A stretch of DNA of 58,661 nt from an uncultured Oligoflexia bacterium (lineage in GTDB: Bacteria > Bdellovibrionota > Bacteriovoracia > Bacteriovoracales > Bacteriovoracaceae). Below, piece after piece: positions 26,136-35,099 of the stretch. The notes under the pieces were generated by a model. The model saw nothing but the letters and a program-made list of their open reading frames with translations, had not been told where the DNA came from and did not search any database. Position 1 is the stretch's first letter. Each line of letters opens with the position of its first letter. The stretch is taken from positions 1 to 58,661 of the forward strand of contig CATLVU010000004.1 of the NCBI GenBank assembly GCA_950061135.1. The letters run 5' to 3'. Both the position numbers and the translations under genes were made by a program.

Positions 26136-26233
26136 AGTATAGTCTCCAATTTATAAAATTATGCCATTGTTTTCTAGACTTGCCTAATAGATGTTTGCAT
26201 CATTTAATGGAATTGTATATTCAGGAGCATATA

Positions 26234-28240
26234 TTGTTTTTAAGTCAAAAAAAATCCGTTTTTTATATAGTAACGACAGTCCTATTGCTAGTTTTTTGTT
26301 TTGTGTATTCAATGGATTTAGTTCAAAAAAATAAAGAGAGTCTTTTTTTAACAAATTCAGGTAAACAGGAATACGCAAGCTTTTTAAACAATTTTAAAGA
26401 GTCTACTTACCTTGTGATTCAGTCTGATTCTCATCTCCAAAACATATCAACTTTTCTAGATGAGAAACTAATAAGTTTACCTGAGTTGAAGGTATTAACT
26501 AGTAACAATACTCCCAAAGAGTTAAGTCAAATTATAAAACTCGATCGAGCAATTATCCTGTTTTCAGAAAAGGGTGATGAACAGCTAAAAACTATTATAG
26601 AACAAATTTTCTCGAACGCTGAATTAGGAAAGATTGGAAAAGAGTATCATCTAATCGGAGTCCCTTATACAAATTTATTATTAGATAGATATTCAAAAGA
26701 TATTAAAGATAAATTATTTCCTGCAATATATCTTGGTATTTTTGTTTTATTATGTATTTTGTTGAGGAGTTTTTTTAGCACTATCTGCTTATATTTACCT
26801 TGTGTCTTATCTTCTTTAATCAGCTTGAGCTTTATAAAGTTTTTTTTAGGTAGTAGTAATCTTGTGAACTCAGTAGTTCCTCTTTTAGTTTTCGTTGTAA
26901 ACCTTGCTTTAGTGCTGCATTTATATTTTACGGCAATTGAATTTAAAACCTTCAAGTCGGCATTGCTTGAAAAACGTCGTCCTGTGTTTCTTACAATCTT
27001 AACAACAGTAATTGGTTTTTCGACTCTATACTTATCTGATTTGTCGGCAATTAGTGAATTTGGAATCTTGACTGGTATTCTAATAGTGGTAACGAGCTTA
27101 ATCAGTATCGGTTGGCTTTTGGCGATTGACTCGCTTAAGAGATTTTGTTTGGAGTCCTATGACATAATACCTGAGAGTATTTTATCAAGGCTTAAAAACT
27201 TTTTTTCAATTAAATCTATTATCTTTTTATTTATTTGTTCGATTGTTATAGGTATTTGGAGTTATGGCAAGATTCCCATTTTGACCGATGCTAATCGTTA
27301 TTTCCCTCAAAGCTCTGGCATGTTATCAAGCATGAATAAAGTTGCGAGTGAAGTTTTAGGTATTCCTCTTGTGGAGATTGTTGTAAAGCGCAAAAAAGAG
27401 AATAAGATGCAGGACTTACTCATGCTTGAGAAGTTAGAGCGAGACCTTATTAAAGAAATGCCAGAGATGAAAGTTTTGTCTTTAAATCGTTTAATTCAAA
27501 TTGCGAATTCAAAGTATATAGGAAAGTCTCAAATACCAAGCTTTTTAATTTCTTATAATACTTTACGTTCTCAAATTCCAAGTATCTTGCGTGAAGGTTA
27601 TCCTTTGGCAGATGATTATAGAATAACTCTTACGGGCTCACCGATTAATGTTCATGAGTATGAAAAAATAATTTTAAAATTAAGAAAAACTTTTGAGCAA
27701 TATGGGTATGAATATGAAGTGAATGGACTTTATCATCATTTAATGGTTGCTCAAAAAAATATGATAGCAACGCTTTTTAAAAGTTTTTCCGTTAGTCTGC
27801 TTTTAATCTCTACAATTGCGCTTATTGTTTTTAGAAAAATAAGGGTTTTTGTGATTTTTATCTCGGTAAATATTATTCCAGTTTTTATTTCTTTTGGATT
27901 GTTTTATATTTTAGGCTTAAGCTTTAATATTGCGACTGTGATGACTTATAGTATCTCATTAGGTCTCATCGTCGATAGCAGCTTTCATATATTAGAAGTT
28001 TTAGATAAAAAAGGTTTAAGGCTAGCGCTTTATTTAAACACTGTTGTAAAGCCGATTCTTATTACGAGTCTTGTCCTTGCAATATGTTTTTTTATGTTTG
28101 GTTTTAATGACTTTCTTCCGATTAAACAATTTGGTATCGCTTTAGGAACAATTATACTAATAGGACTTGTTTTTGATCTTAAGGTATTACCGTCACTCTA
28201 TTTTTTCTCAAGGCCTAATACTATTAAAAAATACAAATGA
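26234..28240 (+). CDS. RND/MMPL-family exporter (HAE3-like)
   Basis: A membrane protein of about 670 aa built as two repeats, each one helix, a periplasmic domain and five helices. Traits include a first-half block FLTILTTVIGFSTLYLSDLSAI and a second-half block MTYSISLGLIVDSSFHILEVL, the usual acidic residue in the fourth helix of RND proteins. It resembles the hopanoid/lipid exporter branch (COG1033). I prefer the TTG at 26234, 6 bases after AGGAG; an ATG at 26207 and a TTG at 26180 lack ribosome sites. It likely exports or relocates a hydrophobic product, perhaps that of the divergent polyketide operon. The stop overlaps the sigma-factor start (ATGA). Confidence 0.8.
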   Translation: MFLSQKKSVFYIVTTVLLLVFCFVYSMDLVQKNKESLFLTNSGKQEYASFLNNFKESTYLVIQSDSHLQNISTFLDEKLISLPELKVLTSNNTPKELSQIIKLDRAIILFSEKGDEQLKTIIEQIFSNAELGKIGKEYHLIGVPYTNLLLDRYSKDIKDKLFPAIYLGIFVLLCILLRSFFSTICLYLPCVLSSLISLSFIKFFLGSSNLVNSVVPLLVFVVNLALVLHLYFTAIEFKTFKSALLEKRRPVFLTILTTVIGFSTLYLSDLSAISEFGILTGILIVVTSLISIGWLLAIDSLKRFCLESYDIIPESILSRLKNFFSIKSIIFLFICSIVIGIWSYGKIPILTDANRYFPQSSGMLSSMNKVASEVLGIPLVEIVVKRKKENKMQDLLMLEKLERDLIKEMPEMKVLSLNRLIQIANSKYIGKSQIPSFLISYNTLRSQIPSILREGYPLADDYRITLTGSPINVHEYEKIILKLRKTFEQYGYEYEVNGLYHHLMVAQKNMIATLFKSFSVSLLLISTIALIVFRKIRVFVIFISVNIIPVFISFGLFYILGLSFNIATVMTYSISLGLIVDSSFHILEVLDKKGLRLALYLNTVVKPILITSLVLAICFFMFGFNDFLPIKQFGIALGTIILIGLVFDLKVLPSLYFFSRPNTIKKYK

Positions 28241-28794
28241 AAGAATATTGGAAAGAGCTTATAATTAAATCACAAGAAGGGGATAGAGAAGCCTTCGACC
28301 AGCTTATGCAAGAGCTTTATTCATTTGTTAAAGCAATCGTAATAAAAAATACAAAAAACATTGTTGACTCCGATGATATTACTCAAGAATGTTTGATTGG
28401 AGTTTATAAGTCATTGGCGACATTTGAGGTAGATAAAAGTCTTAAACCCTGGCTTTATAGTATTATTCGATTTAAATGTTGTGATTACTTTAGAAAGATG
28501 GCACGCAAAGAAGTAACCATATTATTCGACGAGAATATTTATGTCACAAGTGATAGTTCACAAACGAATATTCTTGAAAGGGAAGAGAGGAAAAATGGAA
28601 TTTTAGAGGTTGTAACTGCTCTTCCTGATAAGCTAAAAAACGCGATTATTTTAGTGAAAATTGAGGACCTTTCCTATAAAGAAGCTGCTGCCAAAGAAGG
28701 AATTAGTGAAGCAGCCTTGAGAAAAAGAGTTTCTAGGGCCTATAAAGAGCTTGGAAAAAATTTTAAATTAATGGAGATGAATCTAAGTGAATAA
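28237..28794 (+). CDS. ECF-type RNA polymerase sigma factor
   Basis: A 185-aa sigma-70-family factor with region 2 (DSDDITQECLIGVYKSLATF, then LKPWLYSIIRFKCCDYFRK) and region 4 (LPDKLKNAIILVKIEDLSYKEAAAKEGISEAALRKRVSRAYKEL). The ATG overlaps the exporter stop as ATGA. The next gene, overlapping by 8 bases, encodes a membrane protein like the NrsF anti-sigma family, so this is a sigma/anti-sigma pair. It probably drives the cluster, but no promoter motif shared by both sides could be confirmed by eye. Confidence 0.9.
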   Translation: MKEYWKELIIKSQEGDREAFDQLMQELYSFVKAIVIKNTKNIVDSDDITQECLIGVYKSLATFEVDKSLKPWLYSIIRFKCCDYFRKMARKEVTILFDENIYVTSDSSQTNILEREERKNGILEVVTALPDKLKNAIILVKIEDLSYKEAAAKEGISEAALRKRVSRAYKELGKNFKLMEMNLSE

Positions 28795-29419
28795 GCAAGA
28801 TGATTTTTTAAAAAATTTATCTCGTGACTATGTGAGGCCAAAAAAATTGTTAGCTCCAAAGCTAAGGGCCGTGCTATTTTTATTTATTATTTCAATTTTT
28901 ATAAGCGTATTTATTATTTTGAATGGACCTTCATTAAAGTGGAAGCAGTTTACTGAATTTGGCTCATGGCCTGAGTTCATCTTTGGTTTCTTGGCCAGCT
29001 TTTATGGGCTTAGGATTGCCTTTTTAGAAATTATTCCAGGAGAGGTTGTTTCTATAAAAAACAAGATCATTTCAATTGCTTTATTGGCATTATTTTTAGT
29101 TTCAATAGGCCTGAGATTATCAATATTTCCTCACGAGGTTATGATTATGCGAGCTCATTGTGAAGTAGAAGCTCTCGTGTATGGTGTGTTTACTTTTGGA
29201 TTGTCATTTTGTTTTTTAAATAAAGGATTAATTCAAGAAGTCTATAAAACCTTATTGATTTCTTCTATCGCCTCCACAACTATTGTTGGAGTATTGATGC
29301 AAGTTGTTTGTCGTGGGGATTTTTGGCACGGATTAGTGTTTCATTATTTTTTTATGTGGGGATTTGCGTTGGTCGCTTCAGTTCTTTTGGCTTTTTGGTA
29401 TCGTAGAAAGCTAGTATGA
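28787..29419 (+). CDS. NrsF/DUF1109-like membrane anti-sigma factor
   Basis: A 210-aa protein with about six hydrophobic segments after a 24-residue cytoplasmic N-terminus. It keeps the family's paired features: HC (MRAHCEVEALVYG) in one loop and C-x5-H-x4-H (VVCRGDFWHGLVFH) in another. In Caulobacter NrsF, two conserved cysteines are needed to release sigma F on metal or oxidative stress, so redox or metal sensing is a reasonable guess. It starts at GTG, 8 bases after a GGAGATG site, inside the sigma gene. Confidence 0.75.
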   Translation: MNKQDDFLKNLSRDYVRPKKLLAPKLRAVLFLFIISIFISVFIILNGPSLKWKQFTEFGSWPEFIFGFLASFYGLRIAFLEIIPGEVVSIKNKIISIALLALFLVSIGLRLSIFPHEVMIMRAHCEVEALVYGVFTFGLSFCFLNKGLIQEVYKTLLISSIASTTIVGVLMQVVCRGDFWHGLVFHYFFMWGFALVASVLLAFWYRRKLV

Positions 29420-29532
29420 ATACAATTATACAGTGCCCTCCTTGGAATTTTTAAGTACTTACAGATTTTTTTATTTATTATGGCCACACAAACTCTTCTA
29501 TTGATATGCTATACTGGTTATAGGGAGTTTTT

Positions 29533-30651
29533 ATGAGCAGACTTAAAAAAATCGATTGGACCAATTTATTATTCTTAATCCTAAATCCGGCAGTGACTTT
29601 TATTGCCCTTGGTTTTTATCTTTATTATATAGATTTGAGCTTAGCTACAATTGCTTTTGCTTTAGTTTTTGCAATTGTTACTAATTTAAGTATTACCGTT
29701 GGATATCATCGTCATTTTGCTCATAAAAGTTTTAAAACAAATACTTTTGTACAGTTTTGGGTTTTGTTTTTCGGAGCATCGGCATTTCAAGGCTCAGCTT
29801 TAAAATGGTCATCTGATCATCGAATTCATCATCGTCATGAAGATACTGAAAACGACCCTTACAGTATCACCAAAGGTTTTTGGCATGCTCATATTGGATG
29901 GCTTGTAAATAAAGACTATGTCGATAAACCAATTCATGCTCCTGACCTTCAAAAAAACTTTCTTGTGAATATTCAACATAAATATTATGTTGCTTGTAGT
30001 ATCGCCGCTGGATATTTATTTCCAGCTCTTGTGGCATGGGCGTGGGGAGATTTTTTTGGAGGGCTAATTATCGCTGGCGGCCTTCGTATCTTTTTAACTC
30101 AGCAATCGACGTTCTTTGTAAACTCGATTTGTCATTTTATTGGAAATAAACCTTATTCGACAAAAATAACAGCGCGAGACAGTTGGTTTGTAGCGTTCTT
30201 AACTCATGGAGAGGGGTATCATAATTTTCATCATAAATTTCAATATGATTATAGAAATGGAATCAAATGGTATCACTGGGATCCAACAAAATGGACGATA
30301 CAAATTTTAGAGAAATTAAAAATGGCCAGCCACTTAAGGACAGTTTCTCAATTTGATATTTTAAAAGCTCAAATGGCAGTCAAACTCGAAATGTTAGAAA
30401 AGAAAAATCAAGCAATCGATCCAATTGTTTTGCAGCTTAAAGAAAAAGTTTTAGAGGCGCAAAAAAAAGTTCAAGAGCTTAAAAAATCTATATCTGTTTT
30501 GAAAGAAGAGTATGAGCAGAAAAAAGATCAATTAAAAGATCAAGGCGCTCAATACAAAGCTCAATTAGCAGAATTAAAAGAACAAATAAATCTTGAAATG
30601 CAAAAACTTCAAAGAAGTCTTAATGCTTGGAACCAATTAGTTTTGGCCTAA
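29533..30651 (+). CDS. Acyl-CoA (delta-9-type) fatty acid desaturase with coiled-coil tail
   Basis: A 372-aa membrane desaturase. The three histidine boxes are HRHFAH, HRIHHRHED and EGYHNFHH, with four hydrophobic helices around them. It introduces a double bond into membrane fatty acids using O2 and an electron donor. Bacterial homologues are usually near 300 aa; here residues about 275-365 form a charged K/E/Q-rich coiled coil (EKKNQAIDPIVLQLKEK onward) with no matching part in the core family. It stands alone, between the sigma/anti-sigma operon and a convergent transporter. Confidence 0.9.
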   Translation: MSRLKKIDWTNLLFLILNPAVTFIALGFYLYYIDLSLATIAFALVFAIVTNLSITVGYHRHFAHKSFKTNTFVQFWVLFFGASAFQGSALKWSSDHRIHHRHEDTENDPYSITKGFWHAHIGWLVNKDYVDKPIHAPDLQKNFLVNIQHKYYVACSIAAGYLFPALVAWAWGDFFGGLIIAGGLRIFLTQQSTFFVNSICHFIGNKPYSTKITARDSWFVAFLTHGEGYHNFHHKFQYDYRNGIKWYHWDPTKWTIQILEKLKMASHLRTVSQFDILKAQMAVKLEMLEKKNQAIDPIVLQLKEKVLEAQKKVQELKKSISVLKEEYEQKKDQLKDQGAQYKAQLAELKEQINLEMQKLQRSLNAWNQLVLA

Positions 30652-31850
30652 GCTTTGGAAATTTGCATAAAGTTCTTCCGCTGTAAAACCAATGGGATCA
30701 TAACAGCTACAAAAACAATACAATAAAAAATGGCCATTATTAAAGTTGTATCGCTCAGCCCTTTTTTATCAATAAGGACACCAATGATTGGGCCTATAAT
30801 TGTAAACAGAATACGAACACCCATTTGAGAGATACTATTGGCAGTCGCTCTAAAATCAGCAGTAACTCTTTTGTTAAGAGCGTCTTTGAGAATAACTTGT
30901 CCAAGACCTCGACAGACTTGAAAACTCAAACAAATAACGACTCCTAAAAAATGATCAATAAAAGAAATACCAAAATAGCCTGCAATAGGAAAAAGACCGA
31001 TTAAAATCAAAGTCACTGAGCTTCCTAGATGTTTTTCTATTTTATATGCATATCGACTACAGATAGAAACAACCAGATTGTAAATACCCCATAAAAAACC
31101 AAAATAAACTAATGGGATATGAATATTTTCCCAGTACTTTTGAAACATCCAAACGGCAAAAAGGGTAGAGCTAAAATAAAAAATAGTATTGAGTAAAATA
31201 AGGTTCATTAAAGTTGATTGTTTAAATAAGCCTCGATAAATGTATTTAAAATTTTCTTTGTGGGTATTATTCATTTTAAGCCGTGGGGGCTCAATAATAC
31301 TGAAGGCAATAAAAAAAGAGATCCAACTAAAAATCGCAGAAATAATCGAGAGCTGATAAGGATTAAAACTTACAAGCATTAACAAACTTGCGATCAAAGA
31401 TGCACAGGCCTCGCCGAATGTGCCAGCAGAAATACTTTTACCAAGGATTTTTATCTGCGCCTTTTTAGAGCCCATTGCCTCAAGAGTGTCATAGATAATT
31501 GCAGTATCTGTTCCTGAAAAAAGTGAAACACTAAATCCTAGAATTATCTCTGCTATAATCAATAAAGATAAGTCTTGGGCGAAAGGGAATAAGCTAAAAC
31601 CTAAACCTTTAAGAAAAAAAGCAACAATAAGGGTTTTCTTTCGTCCCAAAAGATCTGAAATATATCCAGAAGGAATTTCGCAAATAAAGACAGTAACTGC
31701 AAAAACTGATTGCAATATATAAACGCCTTCCATCCCAATACCGACTGATTGAAAGAAAGGAACAATCACTGGCATTAGTACCATAAACATGGCAAAAAAA
31801 CGTATGAGATATACTTTTGAAATATTTTTTTCTAATTGAGAATTTTGCAT
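30648..31850 (-). CDS. Major facilitator superfamily transporter
   Basis: A 400-aa protein with 12 hydrophobic segments. The MFS loop-2/3 signature is seen as GYISDLLGRKKTLIVAF, with a long central loop near RLKMNNTHKENFKYI. The family moves small solutes or drugs, but nothing in the sequence fixes the substrate. The stop codon overlaps that of the desaturase gene. It is the last gene of a possible pair with the small membrane protein upstream of it (30-base gap). Confidence 0.8.
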   Translation of the reverse strand: MQNSQLEKNISKVYLIRFFAMFMVLMPVIVPFFQSVGIGMEGVYILQSVFAVTVFICEIPSGYISDLLGRKKTLIVAFFLKGLGFSLFPFAQDLSLLIIAEIILGFSVSLFSGTDTAIIYDTLEAMGSKKAQIKILGKSISAGTFGEACASLIASLLMLVSFNPYQLSIISAIFSWISFFIAFSIIEPPRLKMNNTHKENFKYIYRGLFKQSTLMNLILLNTIFYFSSTLFAVWMFQKYWENIHIPLVYFGFLWGIYNLVVSICSRYAYKIEKHLGSSVTLILIGLFPIAGYFGISFIDHFLGVVICLSFQVCRGLGQVILKDALNKRVTADFRATANSISQMGVRILFTIIGPIIGVLIDKKGLSDTTLIMAIFYCIVFVAVMIPLVLQRKNFMQISKA

Positions 31851-31880
31851 TTTATGCCCTCGTTTAGGTTAGGGCATAAA

Positions 31881-32219
31881 TTATAAATTGATTTGGTTTT
31901 GGTTGTCTGTATCTGTATTGTTAATGTTAAGATTTGTTAGATTCTCTTGATCAGCTTTAACTGTGTTTTGCTCTTGAAGCTCAAAAAGTTTTTTAAGTTT
32001 TTCTCTTTCAATATTCAAATCATTAAATTTGAGAAGATTAAAGTACGACTTGAAACCCAGAACTGCAAAAACAGTTGCGGCACAATAAAGTAGAGCAATT
32101 AGTACTTCACTATTTGCAAGTTGCATCGTTTGAATATTTTGAGTTAATAGCCCTGTCACACTTAGAACAAAGCCAATACTAGTTAAGATCACAAGTTTAG
32201 GAATAAAGTTTTTAATCAT
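31881..32219 (-). CDS. Small membrane protein with helical tail, unknown
   Basis: A 112-aa protein starting at the ATG at 32219 after a GGGAG ribosome site; a longer frame to 32282 lacks such a site. It has two hydrophobic helices (IPKLVILTSIGFVLSVTGLL and VLIALLYCAATVFAVLGF) and then a charged, probably coiled-coil region with an N/D/T-rich end. No family is recognised. It may be co-transcribed with the MFS transporter gene downstream. Confidence 0.6.
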   Translation of the reverse strand: MIKNFIPKLVILTSIGFVLSVTGLLTQNIQTMQLANSEVLIALLYCAATVFAVLGFKSYFNLLKFNDLNIEREKLKKLFELQEQNTVKADQENLTNLNINNTDTDNQNQINL

Positions 32220-32348
32220 AATAATCTCCCTACCAATATTGAAGCAAAGTCTATGCCAGTTGGAAAGGAGAAGAAACCTCATGTTTTTAGATACTTAGAA
32301 TCGTAAGAGTGTTTAAAAAATAGACTGACTGACAGATTTGTGACTTTT

Positions 32349-32371
32349 CTCATGTTTTCAGAAAATATGAG
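32349..32371. promoter_or_regulatory. Near-perfect inverted repeat upstream of the transglutaminase-elicitor gene
   Basis: CTCATGTTTT and AAAATATGAG form a 10-bp stem with one G-T pair and a 3-base loop, 65-90 bases before the next start codon in the divergent region. It could be an operator or a leader hairpin. Confidence 0.3.
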
Positions 32372-32436
32372 TCATTAACAGCGACGATAGTGATCGATAC
32401 AAATATTGCATTAAAAATTTAAACAAAAGAGGAAGT

Positions 32437-33876
32437 ATGAAGTTTTTAATATTGTTATTTATTTTGCCAAAGATTGTTTTTGGCGCTTACGAACTAGAGA
32501 CTTTTTTACTGAAGTTTCGTGAAAAACCTAAAGCATATTTACAGCGAGAGCTCCAAAGATCTTTAGAGGATAAGTTTCAAATAAGAAAATTATTAAAACA
32601 AAGAACACCAACTATAAAAAGTGAGTTTGAAGCAAATGATTTAGCAGAGGTTTTAGTTGGTGATTCTGTTTTATCCAATATAAAAATTATGGAACAAAAG
32701 AATCTGGAAAATTCAAAAGAACTTTTAACTAGGCCATGGTCTGATAGTTATTGGCCTATTAATCAAGGAATTTTAGGCAGTCGCTATGCAGATCAAGACT
32801 TTTTATATTTAGAAGGATGGAAAGAGTCATATGATTTTGTTCAAAACACGACAAGTGAATATGTTTTAAGTCAAGATGACACCGAGCTAATTGATTCTCT
32901 CTCTCCTTCAGAAAAGTATGATTATGTCTTAGGTCTTTCAGGTAGTGATAGCTTAACTCATGCTATGTGGAATGAAGGTAGATATTATTTTGAAAGACAA
33001 GGCAGAGTTGAGTCTTGGATGGGAATTTGTCATGGTTGGGCAGCAGCAAGTTATATGCTAGATCGACCTCAAAATAAAATTTCTGTAACTGCAACTGATG
33101 GGAAAAAAGTAAGCTTTTATCCAAGTGATATAAAAGCACTAGCCTCTTTGTTATGGGCAAAGGCTTCGGCAAATATAAATTTCATTGGAGGACGCTGTAA
33201 TGATCAATCTCCAGAAAGAGATGAAAATGGACGTATCATTTCTCAAAATTGTCAGGATAGTAATCCTGGTACTTGGCATAAATCAATCGTAAATATGTTA
33301 GGCGTCCATAAACGTCCCTTTATTATGGATGCGACTTATGATTATGAGGTTTGGAATCAACCTGTTTTGTCTTATGAGTATACTTATTTTAATCCGCTTG
33401 TAGATGAAAAGGTGGCTTTGCTTGATGAGGCAATTATTTCAAATGAAGATTATAAGAATGATCCTTTTAAAAAGTATCGATCAAAAAAAACGAAGTATAT
33501 TGTTGGTATTGAAATGATGGTGACTTATTTAGTCGAGACTCAAGCGACCCATAGAGATTATGATACAGAGGAGTTTGATCAAAGTAACCGTGCTTTTTAT
33601 GTTTATGATCTAGAGTTAGATGAAAATTATAATATTATTGGCGGAGAGTGGTATCGTGGCGGACATCCTGACTTCTTATGGACTCCTGTTACGAATGCCC
33701 GGGCTTTATCAAATGGAGACTTTTTCATCCTCGGCGATAGTCACTGGGATGGTAAAAATATTATCTCAAAAGCATGGAAACAGGCTGGAGCTCAGTCTGC
33801 AAAATACGGTGAACCACTTGCTCTATTAATTGAGAGTCTTATCAAATTGAGTAATAAAAAACAGGAGAATATGTAA
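32437..33876 (+). CDS. Secreted transglutaminase-elicitor-like protein
   Basis: A 479-aa exported protein (signal peptide to about residue 16). It matches the TGase_elicitor family known from the Phytophthora GP42 enzyme: WSDSYWPINQGILGSRYAD near residues 101-119, then the catalytic-type SWMGICHGWAAASYM with C198, TWHKSIVNMLG with H281 and FIMDATYDYEVWNQP with D298 forming a Cys-His-Asp set. The family crosslinks proteins by Gln-Lys bonds or acts as a cysteine hydrolase. In a predatory or surface-living bacterium it could modify prey or its own envelope. It is coupled to the next gene by a TAATG overlap. Confidence 0.75.
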   Translation: MKFLILLFILPKIVFGAYELETFLLKFREKPKAYLQRELQRSLEDKFQIRKLLKQRTPTIKSEFEANDLAEVLVGDSVLSNIKIMEQKNLENSKELLTRPWSDSYWPINQGILGSRYADQDFLYLEGWKESYDFVQNTTSEYVLSQDDTELIDSLSPSEKYDYVLGLSGSDSLTHAMWNEGRYYFERQGRVESWMGICHGWAAASYMLDRPQNKISVTATDGKKVSFYPSDIKALASLLWAKASANINFIGGRCNDQSPERDENGRIISQNCQDSNPGTWHKSIVNMLGVHKRPFIMDATYDYEVWNQPVLSYEYTYFNPLVDEKVALLDEAIISNEDYKNDPFKKYRSKKTKYIVGIEMMVTYLVETQATHRDYDTEEFDQSNRAFYVYDLELDENYNIIGGEWYRGGHPDFLWTPVTNARALSNGDFFILGDSHWDGKNIISKAWKQAGAQSAKYGEPLALLIESLIKLSNKKQENM

Positions 33877-34616
33877 TGAAAAGAAAATTAGTAATGTCAT
33901 TAGTAGTGTTAGTTTTTAGTCAAACAATATATGGGATGAATAAAAAAGAAATCACTCTTGAAAATTTATATATACCTCCAGTCGGTTATGACAATAACGA
34001 TAGGGTTGAGGTTGTTTTGACTGGAAAGATTCCAAGCCTTTGTTATGAGTTGGGTAAAACATCAATTTTTTTTGATAATGTGAAAAAGGTTTTTACAATT
34101 TCTCAGTCAGTGAAAAATCGAGAACTAATTCATTGTGAGAATAACGAGATAGTACTTGAGTTTCAAAAGACTATTTCTTTAGGGCAATTGGAGACAGGGA
34201 AATATAAAATAGTATCAGGGGATCTAGAAAAAAACTTTTTGATTAAAAAAGCGACTATAAGTTCGGCAGTTGATGATGAGTTGTATGCACCACTCAGCTC
34301 TGCATTCATTTTAGACTTAATAAGTACCGAGCAAACTCCTAGGGTTATTTTAGGTGGAAAACTAGATCAGTCTTGTTTAAGTTTTAATCAATCTGATGTG
34401 GAATTAAAATACTATGATGATGTAATTGTTTTATTACCTAGAATGATTCTAAAAGATATACCTTGTTTTAATCAGCAAAAAGTTTTACAAGCAGTTATTC
34501 CACTCCAAAAAATGGCCAAGGGTAAATATCTGATACATATCAGAACAATGTCGGGACAATCTATCAATAAGGTATTTGAAATTATAGGAAATACACCACA
34601 AAACTCGGGGCTTTAA
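33876..34616 (+). CDS. Secreted protein with duplicated beta-domain, partner of the transglutaminase-like gene
   Basis: A 246-aa protein with a signal peptide (cleavage near YGM/NK). The mature part has two similar halves of about 105 residues: each carries strands, a short cysteine pair (LCYELG/IHCENN and SCLSFN/IPCFNQ), and a closing GKYKIVSG or GKYLIHIR strand, suggesting an Ig-like duplication. No named family. The start codon overlaps the stop of the upstream gene (TAATG), so the pair is translationally coupled and may act together outside the cytoplasm. Confidence 0.55.
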   Translation: MKRKLVMSLVVLVFSQTIYGMNKKEITLENLYIPPVGYDNNDRVEVVLTGKIPSLCYELGKTSIFFDNVKKVFTISQSVKNRELIHCENNEIVLEFQKTISLGQLETGKYKIVSGDLEKNFLIKKATISSAVDDELYAPLSSAFILDLISTEQTPRVILGGKLDQSCLSFNQSDVELKYYDDVIVLLPRMILKDIPCFNQQKVLQAVIPLQKMAKGKYLIHIRTMSGQSINKVFEIIGNTPQNSGL

Positions 34617-34697
34617 TATGAGTATCATTATTTTCTTTGATCAATATCATGAATTTCAGAGATGGCCCATAGTATAATTTATTGAAAAGGAGTTACT

Positions 34698-35042
34698 ATG
34701 AATGCATTTTTTCAAAACAAAATTAAATTAAAGTTAGAAAATAGACGAAATGAGCTCGAAGTAAGAATCAGCCATTTAGACGCCGATAAAAGAAGAGTAT
34801 CAGGAGCAATCCCTCAAGACTTTAGTGAACAGGCGATTGCAATTACAAATGATGAAGTGATTGATGGACTTGATGAGCTTGAAAGAAATGAACTTAAAAA
34901 AATCAATAGTGCACTTGTACGAATTGAACATGGAACTTTTGGGACCTGTGCTGCTTGTGGTGATGAGATTGAATCAGAAAGGCTAAATGCTATTCCTTAT
35001 GCATCGATTTGTATTAATTGCGCTAGTATTGATTTGGACTAG
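34698..35042 (+). CDS. DksA/TraR-type zinc-finger protein
   Basis: A 114-aa protein of the DksA/TraR family. An N-terminal coiled-coil part (about 1-75) is followed by the zinc finger GTFGTCAACGDEI and ICINCASID, giving four cysteines, with IEHGTFGTCAACG typical of the family. Such proteins enter the RNA polymerase secondary channel and adjust transcription with ppGpp. It is shorter than DksA (about 150 aa) and the coiled-coil tip cannot be judged for the essential aspartates. It sits 57 bases before the tmRNA gene. Confidence 0.85.
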   Translation: MNAFFQNKIKLKLENRRNELEVRISHLDADKRRVSGAIPQDFSEQAIAITNDEVIDGLDELERNELKKINSALVRIEHGTFGTCAACGDEIESERLNAIPYASICINCASIDLD

Positions 35043-35099
35043 ACTTGTATTTATCAATAGATTGCTTAATACTTTTATGCTAAAATCGAACATTATCAC

